DNA of 64,000 nucleotides. It comes from Nymphaea colorata (taxonomy: Eukaryota; Streptophyta; Magnoliopsida; Nymphaeales; Nymphaeaceae). A program made the position numbers and the translations under genes. Within the stretch, counting starts at the first letter, position 1. Each line of letters begins with the position of its first letter. The stretch spans positions 24,941,703 to 25,005,702 of the forward strand of contig NC_045146.1 in assembly GCF_008831285.2 (NCBI RefSeq), in the 5' to 3' direction. Of this stretch, positions 1 through 13,509 are shown piece by piece. The notes beneath the pieces are model-generated. The model saw nothing but the letters and a program-made list of their open reading frames with translations, was not told the DNA's origin and did not search any database.

Positions 1-3000
1 CGAACGTTGCTTCATCCACATTCTTGAGAAGTCCCCAGGTCTCACGAGAATCTTTACCCCTTTGTCGGACGAGGTTCATCGTATCTTTTGACTACACAAT
101 GAGACGATCACACATAAACTCTTAAAACTGACCATTATACCAATGCATCAAGTTGGCTATGCATTGATTTTGACAACCAGTCAGCCAATTATCCCAATTC
201 CATCTAATTGACATTTTCAACTTGATGGTAGAGATATTGATTCATCAAGTTCCTTCATCAGTTCGCAGGTCTCACGGGACTGTTTCCCATCTTGTTGAAT
301 AGGGTTCATCGCATCTTTTGCGCCCATAACGTGAAGATCATACATAACAACATAAACTGACCATTATACCAATGCATCAAGTTGGCCATGCATTGGTTGT
401 GTCTTTCAGTCAGCCATTTATTTCAAATGCAACTAATTGACAATTGTAACTTGTTGGAGCGAACGTTGCTTCGTCCACATCCTTGAACAGTCCCCAGGTC
501 TCATGGGATTGTTTACCCCTTTGTTGGACGAGGTTCATCGTATGTTTTGCCCTCATAATGAGACGATCACACATAAAGTCATAAAACTAACCATTATACC
601 AATGCATCAAGTTTGCCATGCATTGGTTCTGTCTGCTAGTCAGCCATTTACTTCAAATGCAACTAATTGACAATTTTAACTTGATGGAGCGAACGTTGAT
701 TCATCCACATCCTTGAGCAGTCCCCAGGTCTCACGGGACTCTTTACTCCTTTGTCAGACGAGGTTCATCGTATCTTTTGCCCACACAATGAGACGATCAC
801 ACATAAACTCCTAAAACTGACCATTATACCAATGCATCAAGTTGGCTACGCATTGATTTTGACAACCAGTCAGCCAATTATTCCAATTGCATCTAATTGA
901 CATTTTTAACTTGATGGTAGAGATATTGCTTCATCAAGTTATTCATCAGTTCCCAGGTCTCACGGGAACATTTCACATCTTGTTGAATAGGGTTCATCGC
1001 ATCTTTTGCACCCATAACGTGAAGATCATACATAACATCATAAAACTGGCCATTATACCAATGCATCAAGTTGGCCATGCATTGGTTGTGTCTTTCAGTC
1101 AGCCAATTATTTCAAATGCAACTAATAGACAATTTTAACTTGATGGAGCGAACGTTGCTTCATCCACATCCTTAAGCAGTCCCCAGGTCTCATGGGACTG
1201 TTTACCCCTTTGTTGGACGAAGTTCATCGTATCTTTTGCCCACACAATGAGACGATCACGCATAAAGTCCTAAAACTAACCATTATACCAATGCATCAAG
1301 TTGGCCATGCATTGGTTCTGTCTGTTAGTCAGCCATTTATTTCAAATGCAACTAATTGACAATTTTAACATCAAGGAGCGAACGTTGCTTCATCCACATC
1401 CTTGAGCAGTCCCCAGGTCTCACGGGAATCTTTAACCCATTGTCGGACGAGGTTCATCGTATCTTTTGCCCACACAATGAGACGATCACACATAAACTCC
1501 TAAAACGACCATTATACCAATGCATCAAGTTGGCTATGCATAGATTTTGACAACAAGTCAGCCAATTATTCCAATTGCATCTAATTGACATTTTTAACTT
1601 GATGGTAGAGATATTGCTTCATCAAGTTATTCATTAGTTCCCAGGTCTCACGGGACTGTTTCCCATCTTGTTGAATAGGATTCATCGCATCTTTTGCGCC
1701 CATAACGTGAAGATCATACATAACATCATAAAACTGGCCATTATACCAATGCATCAAGTTTTTCATGCATTGGTTGTGTCTTTCAGTCAGCCATGTATTT
1801 CAAATGCAACTAATTGACAATTGTAACTTGATGGAGCGAACGTTGCTTCGTCCACATCCTTGACCAGTCCCTAGGTCTCATGGGAGTGTTTATCCCTTTG
1901 TTGGACGAGGTTCATCGTATCTTTTGCCCCCATAATGAGACGATCACACATAAAGTCCTAAAACTAACCATTATACCAATGCATCAAGTTGGCCATGCAT
2001 TGGTTGTGTCTGTTAGTCAGCCATTTATTTCAAACACAACTAATTGACAATTTCAACTTGATGGAGCGAACGTTGCTTCATCCACATCCTTGAGCAGTCC
2101 CCAGGTCTCACGGGACTCTTCACCCCTTTGTCGGATGAGGTTCATCGTATCTTTTGCCCACACAATGAGACGATCACACATAAACTCCTAAAACTGACAA
2201 TTATGCCAATGCATCAAGTTGGCTATGCATTGATTTTGACAACCAGTCAGTCAATTTTCCCAATTGCATCTAATTGACATTTTCAACTTGATGGTAGAGA
2301 TATTGCTTCATCAAGTTCCTTCATCAGTTCCCAGGTCTCACGGGACCGTTTCCCATCTTGTTGAATAGGGTTCATCGCATCTTTTGCGCCCATAACGTGA
2401 AGATCATACATAACATCATAAAACTAGCCATTATACCAATGCATCAAGTTGGCCATGCATTGGTTGTGTCTTTCAGTCAGCCAATTATTTGAAATGCAAC
2501 TAATAGACAATTTTAACTTGATGGAGCGAACGTTGCTTCATCCACATCCTTGAGTAGTCCCCAGGTCTCATGGGACAGTTTACCCCTTTGTTGGACGAGG
2601 TTCATCGTATCTTTTGCCCACTAAATGAGACGATCACACATAAAGTCCTAAAACTAACCATTATACCAATGCATCAAGTTGGCCATGCATTGGTTGTGTC
2701 TGTAGCCATTTATTTCAAATGCAACTAATTGACAATTTTAACTTGATGGAGCGAACGTTGCTTCATCCACATCCTTGAGCAGTCCCCAGGTCTCACGGGA
2801 CTCTTTACCCCTTTGTCGGACGAGGTTCATCGTATCTTTTGCTCACACAATGAGACGATCACACATAAACTCCTAAAACTGACCATTATATCAATGCATC
2901 TAGTTGGCTATGCATTGATTTTGACAACCAGTCAGCCAATTATTCCAATTGCATCTAATTGACATTTTTAACTTGATGGTAGAGATATTGCTTCATCAAG

Positions 3001-6000
3001 TTATTCATCAGTTCCCAGGTCTCACGGGAACATTTCACATCTTGTTGAATAGGGTTCATCGCATCTTTTGCACCCATAACGTGAAGATCATACATAACAT
3101 CATAAAACTGGCCATTATACCAATGCATCAAGTTGGCCATGCATTGGTTGTGTCTTTCAGTCAGCCAATTATTTCAAATGCAACTAATAGACAATTTTAA
3201 CTTGATGGAGCGAACGTTGCTTCATCCACATCCTTAAGCAGTCCCCAGGTCTCATGGGACTGTTTACCCCTTTGTTGGACGAAGTTCATCGTATCTTTTG
3301 CCCACACAATGAGACGATCACGCATAAAGTCCTAAAACTAACCATTATACCAATGCATCAAGTTGGCCATGCATTGGTTCTGTCTGTTAGTCAGCCATTT
3401 ATTTCAAATGCAACTAATTGACAATTTTAACATCAAGGAGCGAACGTTGCTTCATCCACATCCTTGAGCAGTCCCCAGGTCTCACGGGAATCTTTAACCC
3501 ATTGTCGGACGAGGTTCATCGTATCTTTTGCCCACACAATGAGACGATCACACATAAACTCCTAAAACGACCATTATACCAATGCATCAAGTTGGCTATG
3601 CATAGATTTTGACAACAAGTCAGCCAATTATTCCAATTGCATCTAATTGACATTTTTAACTTGATGGTAGAGATATTGCTTCATCAAGTTATTCATTAGT
3701 TCCCAGGTCTCACGGGACTGTTTCCCATCTTGTTGAATAGGATTCATCGCATCTTTTGCGCCCATAACGTGAAGATCATACATAACATCATAAAACTGGC
3801 CATTATACCAATGCATCAAGTTTTTCATGCATTGGTTGTGTCTTTCAGTCAGCCATGTATTTCAAATGCAACTAATTGACAATTGTAACTTGATGGAGCG
3901 AACGTTGCTTCGTCCACATCCTTGACCAGTCCCTAGGTCTCATGGGAGTGTTTATCCCTTTGTTGGACGAGGTTCATCGTATCTTTTGCCCCCATAATGA
4001 GACGATCACACATAAAGTCCTAAAACTAACCATTATACCAATGCATCAAGTTGGCCATGCATTGGTTGTGTCTGTTAGTCAGCCATTTATTTCAAACACA
4101 ACTAATTGACAATTTCAACTTGATGGAGCGAACGTTGCTTCATCCACATCCTTGAGCAGTCCCCAGGTCTCACGGGACTCTTCACCCCTTTGTCGGATGA
4201 GGTTCATCGTATCTTTTGCCCACACAATGAGACGATCACACATAAACTCCTAAAACTGACAATTATGCCAATGCATCAAGTTGGCTATGCATTGATTTTG
4301 ACAACCAGTCAGTCAATTTTCCCAATTGCATCTAATTGACATTTTCAACTTGATGGTAGAGATATTGCTTCATCAAGTTCCTTCATCAGTTCCCAGGTCT
4401 CACGGGACCGTTTCCCATCTTGTTGAATAGGGTTCATCGCATCTTTTGCGCCCATAACGTGAAGATCATACATAACATCATAAAACTAGCCATTATACCA
4501 ATGCATCAAGTTGGCCATGCATTGGTTGTGTCTTTCAGTCAGCCAATTATTTGAAATGCAACTAATAGACAATTTTAACTTGATGGAGCGAACGTTGCTT
4601 CATCCACATCCTTGAGTAGTCCCCAGGTCTCATGGGACAGTTTACCCCTTTGTTGGACGAGGTTCATCGTATCTTTTGCCCACTAAATGAGACGATCACA
4701 CATAAAGTCCTAAAACTAACCATTATACCAATGCATCAAGTTGGCCATGCATTGGTTGTGTCTGTAGCCATTTATTTCAAATGCAACTAATTGACAATTT
4801 TAACTTGATGGAGCGAACGTTGCTTCATCCACATCCTTGAGCAGTCCCCAGGTCTCACGGGACTCTTTACCCCTTTGTCGGACGAGGTTCATCGTATCTT
4901 TTGCTCACACAATGAGACGATCACACATAAACTCCTAAAACTGACCATTATATCAATGCATCTAGTTGGCTATGCATTGATTTTGACAACCAGTCAGCCA
5001 ATTATTCCAATTGCATCTAATTGACATTTTTAACTTGATGGTAGAGATATTGCTTCATCAAGTTATTCATCAGTTCCCAGGTCTCACGGGAACGTTTCAC
5101 ATCTTGTTGAATAGGGTTCATCGCATCTTTTGCACCCATAACGTGAAGATCATACATAACATCATAAAACTGGCCATTATACCAATGCATCAAGTTGGCC
5201 ATGCATTGGTTGTGTCTTTCAGTCAGCCAATTATTTCAAATGCAACTAATACATAAATTTAACTTGATGGAGCGAACGTCGCTTCATCCACATACTTGAG
5301 CAGTCCCCAGGTCTCATGGGACTGTTTACCCCTTTGTTGGACGAGGTTCATCGTATTTTTTGCCCACACAATGAGACGATCACACATAAAGTCCTAAAAC
5401 TAACCATTATACCAATGCATCAAGTTGGCCACGCATTGGTTGTGTTTGTTAGTCAGCCATTTATTTCAAATGCAGCTAATTGACAATTTTAACTTGATGG
5501 AGCGAACGTTGCTTCATCCACATCCTTGAGCAGTCCCCAGGTCTCACGGGACTCTTTACCCCTTTGTCGGATGAGGTTCATCGTATCTTTTGCGCACACA
5601 ATGAGACGATCACACATAAATTCATAAAACTGACCATTATACCAATGCATCAAGTTGGCTATGCATTGATTTTGACAACCAGTCAGCCAATTTTCCCAGT
5701 TGCATCTAATTGAAATTTTCAACTTGATGGTAGAGATATTGCTTCATCAAGTTCCTTCATCAGTTCCCAAGTCTCACGGGACTGTTTCCCATGTTGTTGA
5801 ATAGGGTTCATCGCATCTTTTGCGCCCATAACGTGAAGATCATACATAACATCATAAAACTGGCCATTATAACAATGCATCAAGTTGGCCATGCATTGGT
5901 TGTGTCTTTCAGTGAGCCAATTATTTCAAATGCAACTAATTGACAATTTTAACTTGATGGAGCGAACGTTGCTTCATCTACATCATGAGACAGTTTACCC

Positions 6001-9000
6001 TTTTGTTGGACGAGGTTTAACGTATCTTTTGCCCACACAATGAGACGATCACACATAAAGTCCTAAAACTAGCCATTATACCAATGCATCAAGTTGGCCA
6101 TGCATTGGTTGTGTGTCTGTGAGTCAGCCATTTATTTCAAATGCAATTAATTGACAATTTTCACTTGATGGAGCGAACGTTGCTTCATCCACATCCTTGA
6201 GCAGTCCCTAGGTCTCACGGGACTCTTTACCCCTTTGTCGGACGAGGTTCATCGTATCTTTTGCCCACACAATGAGACGATCACACATAAACTCCTAAAA
6301 CTGACCATTATACCAATGCATCAAGTTGGCTATGCATTGATTTTGACAACCAGTCAGCCAATTATCCCAATTGCATCTAATTGACATTTTTAATTTGATG
6401 GTAGAGATATTGCTTCATCAAGTTATTCATCAGTTCCTAGGTCTCACGGGACTGTTTCCCAGGTTGTTGAACAGGGTTCATCGCATCTTTTGCACCTATA
6501 ACGTGAAGATCATACATAACATCATAAAACTGGCAATTATACCAATGCATCAAGTTGGCGATGCATTAGTTGTGTCTTTCAGTCAGCCAATTATTTCAAA
6601 TGCAGCTAATTGACAATTTTAACTTGATGGAGCGAACGTTGCTTCATCCACATCCTTAAGCAGGCCCCATGTCTCATGGATTGTTTACCCCTTTGTTGGA
6701 CGAGGTTCATCGCATCTTTTGCTCACACAATGAGACGATCACACATAAAGTCCTAAAACTAACCATTATACCAATGCATCAAGTTGGCCATGCATTGCTT
6801 CTGTTTGTAAGTCAACCATTAATTTCAAATGCAACTAATTGACAATTTTAACTTGATGGAGCGAACGTTGCTTCATCCACATCCTTGAGCAGTCCCCAGG
6901 TCTCACGGGACTCTTTACCCCTTTGTCGGACGAGGTTCAACGTACCTTTCGCCAACACAATGAGACTATCACACATAAAGTCCTAAAACTAACCATTATA
7001 CCAATGCATCAAGTTGGCCATGCATTGGTTCTGTCTGTTAGTCTGTCATTTATTTCAAATGCAACTAATTGACAATTTTAACTTGATGAAGCGAACGTTG
7101 CTTCATCCACATCCTTGAGCAGTCCCCAGGTCTCACGGGAATCTTTACCCCTTTGTCGGAAGAGGTTCATCGTATCTTTTGCCCACACAATTAGACAATC
7201 ACACATAAACTCCTAAACTGACCATTATACCAATGCATCAAGTTGGCTATGCATTGATTTTGACAACCAGTCAGCCAATTATTCCAATTGCATCTAATTG
7301 ACATTTTTAACTTGATGGTAGAGATATTGCTTCATCAAGTTATTCATCAGTTCCCAGGTCTCACGGGACTATTTCTCATCTTGTTGAATAGGGTTCATTG
7401 CATCTTTTGAGCCCATAACGTGAAGATCATACATAACATCATAAAACTGGCCATTATACCAATGCATCAAGTTGGCCATGCATTGGTTCTGTCTTTCAGT
7501 CAGCCAATTATTTCAAATGCAACTAATTGACAAGTTTAACTTGATGGAGCGAACGTTGCTACATCCACATCCTTGAGCAGTCCACAGGTCTCACTGGACT
7601 GTTTACCCCCTTTGTTGGACGATGTTCAACGAATTTTTTGCCAACACAATGAGACGATCACACATAAAGTCCTAAAACTAACCATTATACCAATGCATCA
7701 AGCTGGCCATGCATTGGTTTTGTCTGTTAGTCAGCCATTTATTTCAAATGCAACTAATTGACAATTTTAACTTGATGGAGCGAACGTTGCTTCATCCACA
7801 TCCTTGAGCAGTCCCCAGGTCTCACGGACTCTTTACCCCTTTGTCGGACCAGGTTCATCGTATCTTTTGCCCACACAATGAGACGATCACACATAAACTC
7901 CTAAAACTGACCATTATACCAATACATCAAGTTGGCTATGCATTGATTTTGACAACCAGCCAGCCAATTATTCCAATTGCATCTAATTGACATTTTTAAC
8001 TTTATGTTAGAGATATTGCTTCATCAAGTTATTCATCAGTTCCCAGTCTCACGGGACTGTTTCTCATCTTGTTGAATAGGGTTCATCGCATCTTTTGCGC
8101 CCATAACGTGAAGATCATATATAACATCATAAAACTGGCCATTATACCAATGCATCAAGTTGGCCATGCATTGGTTGTGTCTTTCAGTCAACCATTTATT
8201 TCAAATGCAACTAATTGACAATTTTAACTTGATGAAGCGAACGTTGCTTTATCCACATCCTTGAACAGTCCCCAGGTCTCATGGGACTGTTTACCCCTTT
8301 GTTGGACGAGGTTCATCGTATCTTTTGCCCTCAGAATGAAACGATTACACATTAAGTCCTAAAACTAACCATTATACCAATGGATCAAGTTGGCCATGCT
8401 TTGGTTGTGTCTGTTAGTCAGCCAATTATTTCAAATGCAACTAATTGACAATTTTAACTTGATGGAGATAAAGTTGCTTCATCAAAATCCTTGAGCAGTC
8501 CCCAAGTCTCATGGGACTCTTGACCCCTTTGTTGGACGAGGTTCAACGTATCTTTTGCCCACACAATGAGACGATCACACATAAAGTCCTAAAACTAACC
8601 ATTATACCAATGCATCAAGTTGGCCATGCATTGGTTCTGTTTGCTAGTCTGCCATTTATTTCAAATGCAACTAATTGACAATTTTAACTTGATGGAGCGA
8701 ACGTTGCTTCATCCACATCTTTGAGAAGTCCCCAGGTCTCACGGGACTCTTTACCCCTTTGTCGGACGAGGTTCATCGTATCTTTTGCCCACACAATGAG
8801 ACGATCACACATAAAATCCTAAAACTGACCATTATACCAATGCATCAAGTTGGCTATGCATTGATTTTGACAACCAGTCAGCCAATTTTCCCAATTGCAT
8901 CTAATTGACATTTTTAACTTGATGGTAGAGATATTTCTTCATCAAGTTCCTTCATCAGTTCCCAGGTCTCACGGGACTGTTTCCCATCTTGTTGAATAGG

Positions 9001-11478
9001 GTTCATCGCATCTTTTGCGCCCATAATGTGAAGATCATACATAACATCATAAAACTGGCCATTATACCAATGCATCAAGTTGGCCATGCATTGGTTGTGT
9101 CTTTCAGTCAGCCATTTATTTCAAATGCAACTAAATGACAATTTTAAACTTGATGGAGCGAACGTTGCGTCGTCCACATCCTTGAACAGTCCCTTGGTCT
9201 CACGGAAGTGTTTAACCCCATTGTTGGACGAGGTTCATCGTATCTTTTGCCCACACAATGAGACAATCACACATAAAGTCTTAAAAACTAACCATTATAC
9301 CAATGCATCCAAGTTGGCCATGCATTGGTTGTGTCTGTTAGTCAGCCATTTATTTCAAACGCAACTAATTGACAATTTTAACTTGACGGAGCGAACGTTG
9401 CTTCATCCACATCCTTGAGCAGTCCCCAGGTCTCACGGGACTCTTAACCCCTTTGTCGGACGAGGTTCATCGTATCTTTTGCCCACACAATGAGACGATC
9501 ACACATAAACTCCTAAAACTGACCATTATACCAATGCATCAAGTTGGCTATGCATTGATTTTTACAACCAGTCAGCCAATTATCCCAATTGCATCTAATT
9601 GACATTTTCAACTTGATGGTAGAGATATTGCTTCATCAAGTTCCTTCATCAGTTCCCAGGTCTCACGGGACTGGTTTCCCATCTTGTTGAATAGGGTTCA
9701 TCGCATCTTTTGCGCCCATAATGTGAAGATCATACATAACATCATAAAACTAGCATTATACCAATGCATCAAGTTGGCCATGCATTGGTTGTGTCTTTCA
9801 GTCAGCCATTTATTTCAAATGCAAACTAATAGACAATTTTAACTTGATGGAGCGAACGTTGCTTCGTCCACATCCTTGAACAGTCCCGAGGTCTCATGGA
9901 CTGTTTACCCCTTTGTTGGACGAGGTTCATCGTATGTTTTGCCCTTATAATGAGACGATCACACATAAAGTCCTAAAAAACAAAACCATATACCAATGCA
10001 TCAAGTTGGCCATGCATTGGTTTTGTCTGTTAGTCAGCCATTTACTTCAAATGCAATCAATGACAATTTTTAAACTTGATGAGCGAACGTTGCTTCATCC
10101 ACATCCTTGAGCAGTCCCCAGGTCTCACGGGACTCTTTACCCCTTCGTCAGACGAGGTTCATCGTATCTTTTGCCCACACAATGAGACGATCACACATAA
10201 ACTCCTAAAACTGACCATTATACCAATGCATCAAGTTGGCTATGCATTGATTTGACAACCAGTCAGCCAATTTTCCCAATTTCACCTAATTGACATTTTC
10301 AACTTTGATGGTAGAGATATTGCTTCATCAAGTTCCTTCATCAGTTCCCAGGTCTCACGGGACTGTTTCCCATCTTGTTGAACAGGGTTCATCGCATCTT
10401 TTGCGCCCATAACGTGAAGATCAAACATAACATCATAAAAAAGGCCATTATACCAATGCATCAAGTTGGCCATGCAATGTTTGTGTCTTCAGTCAGCCAA
10501 TTATTTCAAATGCAACTAATTGACAATTTTAACTTGATGGAGCGAACGTTGCTTTCATCCACATCCTTAAGCCAGTCCCATTCTCATGGGACTGTTTACC
10601 CCTTTGTTGGACGAGGTTCATCGCATCTTTTGCCCACACAATGAGACGATCACACATAAAGTCCTAAAACTAACCATTATACCAATGCATCAAGTTGGCC
10701 ATGCATGGTTGTGTCTGTTAGTCAGCCATTTATTTCAAATGCAACTAATTGACAATTTAACTTGATGGAGCGAACGTTGCTTCATCCACATCCTTGAGCA
10801 GTCCCCAGGTCTCACGGGACTCTTTACCCTTTGTCGGACGAGTTCATCGTATCTTTTTGCCCACACAATGACACGATCACACATAAACTCCTAAAACTGG
10901 CCATTATACCAATGCATCAAGTTTTGCTATGCACTGATTTTGACAACCAGTCAGCCAATTATTCCAATTGCATCTAATTGACATTTTCAACTTGATGGTA
11001 GAGATATTGCTTCATCAAAGTTCCTTCATCAGTTCCCAGGTCTCACGGGACTGTTTTCTCATCTTGTTGAGTCGGGTTCATCGCATCTTTTGCGCCATAA
11101 CGTGAAGATCATACATAACATCATAAAAACTGGCCATATTGTACCAATGCATCAAGTGGGCATGCATTGGTTGTGTCTTTCAGTCAGCCAATTATTTCAA
11201 ATGCAACTAATTGATAATTTTAACTTGATGGAGCGAACGTTGCTTTATCCACATCCTTGAACTGTCCCAGGTCTCATGGGACTGTTTACCCCTTTGTTGG
11301 AACGAGGTTCAACGTATCTTTTTCCCTCATAATGAGACGATTACACATAAAGTCCTAAAACTAACCATTATACAATGGATCAAGTTGGCCATCGTTGGTT
11401 TGTGTCTGTTAGTCAGCCAATTATTTCAAATACAACTAATTGACAATTTTAACTTGATGGAGCGAACGTTGCTTAATC
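1..11478. repeat. Satellite array 1, about 229-bp monomers in a trimeric higher-order repeat
   Basis: About 50 head-to-tail monomers of 229-231 bp fill the left edge and run into the assembly gap. Three monomer types alternate. Two start with GAGCGAACGTTGCTTC and differ downstream (TTGTTGGACG or TTGTCGGACG). The third starts with TAGAGATATTGCTTC. Successive starts at 457, 687, 918, 1146, 1376, 1606 and 1834 show the three-type order, giving a higher-order unit of about 688 bp. Monomers differ by scattered substitutions, and small indels become common after 9100. No transposase or reverse transcriptase frame is present. The array continues beyond the left edge. A centromeric or pericentromeric location is an inference. 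Confidence 0.96.
850..5093. repeat. 2062-bp tandem duplication inside satellite array 1
   Basis: Positions 850-2911 and 2912-4973 appear identical when read side by side, and identity continues into a third partial copy until the first difference (A at 3032, G at 5094). The period of 2062 bp is nine monomers, or three trimeric units. Neighbouring monomers outside the block differ by several percent, so this is either a very recent amplification or an assembly duplication. Confidence 0.9.
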
Positions 11479-11578
11479 NNNNNNNNNNNNNNNNNNNNNN
11501 NNNNNNNNNNNNNNNNNNNNNNNNNNNNNNNNNNNNNNNNNNNNNNNNNNNNNNNNNNNNNNNNNNNNNNNNNNNNNN
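11479..11578. other. Assembly gap (100 N)
   Basis: Exactly 100 undetermined bases, the usual placeholder for a gap of unknown size. It breaks satellite array 1 in the middle of a monomer, so the true array length and the junction with the following unique DNA are unknown. Confidence 0.99.
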
Positions 11579-13509
11579 TAAATGATGAACGTACTGTAAA
11601 ATGATTGTGTTTCAAAAAAGGCATAGTTGTGGGGCTTTTTATTGTAACTTGATCTGTAGAATAGTGACATAAAGATCAAAGCCGCTGGGACCAAAAAAAT
11701 AGTTTTATAAACTAACTGGCCAATATAGTATATCTACATAATGCAGCACTTAAGAATGGAAAGAAAGAAAAATAGAAAGAACTCTTCAGCTTAGGAATCT
11801 AACTCTGCTCTTATTGAGATGGAAGAGCGTAGAGCGACTAAACAAGAGCTACAAAAAGACAATGATATATATATGGCTTAAGATGAATAATGGTTGAACA
11901 AGAAACAAGAAGGCATGCAATCTGACCAGTAGTAGACTAGATATATCCTTCACAAGCCTTGTGCATTTAACCAACAGAGAACCATTTTTTTAACTTGTGC
12001 TGAAAAGCATATCATCCAAACATTCTATAGCCAAATCAAACAGCCTAAACTTTGATGGACAATCAACAAGGCCCAAAAATTTGCTTTCAGTAACTAAAAC
12101 CTTCTCTAACATTGTCACAAATGTAGAGCTAGCCCATAGTTTGGCAGTACCAAAAGAATTGCTAATAAATGATATCAGAAAAAAATTATAACCATACAAC
12201 ATGAAAAGAATATAGAAGAATGCATGCACTTCAAAATTTGCTACAAACAATTAAAAAAAACAAGTGAAAGTATGTGTAGTGCAATAAAAACCAAAGTTTT
12301 AATAAAAAACAAACTACGAACTCATTGTAATAAAAACTCAAGCTGAAATAAGCAGCAAAGAACTAGCAATTCATTTAAGTACATGGCGTCTTTACCCAAA
12401 AGAAGATCACACTAGAGTACTTTTGGAAGGAACCCTGAGTTCAGTGTTCATCAAGCTTTAATTAGAGGGCAACATTAGTAGCAACCAATAAAAACCATCT
12501 ATCGATACATATGCAAAAGGAAGAACTAACACGATGTACAAGCAATGAATGTATGAGGCACTGTGCCCTTATCCAAAGGCAGATGTTCATCTTCATACTA
12601 CTAGAAGGAATCCCACCGAGTCCATTGTTCTTGATGTTTTAAATATAGAGGCCAATATTAGCAGAAACCAACAACAGATTTGAACATGGCTTAGCACCAT
12701 GTATTCCACACAAACATTAATCGGAGTGCATCCATTAAAAAGATGGGATTGCCAACACTTCAATTATTCAACATAATGAATAAACTAAAGTTGTAAATTA
12801 CAACTGTAACTTCAAGTCTCATGAACCCGGATTACAATTGCATTAAAGATTGAAAGGATTCCAGATATGGAAACAAAACAACAATATCAAGAGAAAATGT
12901 ACAAGCAAAAAACTGAAATATCGGCAGCCTATTTGCCAAATCAAAGAGAACATCCCTCAGAAAACTTCCATGACAGCCCACAAGTGAAACTGTTTCACCC
13001 GAAAAAAAGGAACTGATGTAAGCAAAAAGACAAACATTATGCGAGCACCATAACTTTGAAAAGAAGGGTTTCAAACGTTGAACCCAATTGAAGTTGTTAA
13101 AGCATAAAGATCGAAAAGGGAATGCCAAACTAACATTGTCCCAATTAATAGCACCTGAAAGAACAAGTTTGTTTACGAAAAAGATCCTCAACCAGAAATC
13201 AACGAAGAAGATACCAACCGGAAAATACTGATCACAGAAAACTTGATTTGCAACATTCCCCAATTTTTCATGTGTATGAAGACGGGTCTAAATCAATGAC
13301 TTTATGTGTTGGATATGTTTGTGAGTCTGGATCAATGGCATTATCTGATTCAAAAATCATCAGATTTGGATCTAATTGTGGGTATAGATCAATGGTCTTA
13401 TCTGAACAAGAAATCGTTCAACATGGATAAGTGGTCTTATCTAATCTATAAAATCTTAGGTCTGGATCGAAATCCCTTGTCTTATGATCTTATCAGATCT
13501 GCAAATTGT
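11579..13509. other. Non-satellite island between the two arrays; no gene recognised
   Basis: AT-rich DNA unrelated to the flanking monomers. It contains a weak internal duplication: a segment near 12425-12500 (AAGGAACCCTGAGTTCAGTG) resembles one near 12605-12680 (AAGGAATCCCACCGAGTCCA), each followed by similar text. From 13264 to 13509 there is a degenerate repeat built on GGATCAATGGCATTATCTGA. The longest frame (12832-13263, minus, 143 codons) is rich in Phe, Leu and Cys, typical of chance translation of AT-rich DNA, and I recognise no domain in it. Confidence 0.6.

Noticed and set aside
437-10644. Many 60-112 codon frames on both strands in satellite array 1
   Set aside because: They recur once per monomer and follow the repeat period, start and stop at arbitrary points, and have no domain; they reflect the repeat, not genes.
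12832-13263. 143-codon minus-strand frame in the island between arrays
   Set aside because: Phe/Leu/Cys-rich composition expected from AT-rich DNA, no recognised motif, no splice or promoter support.
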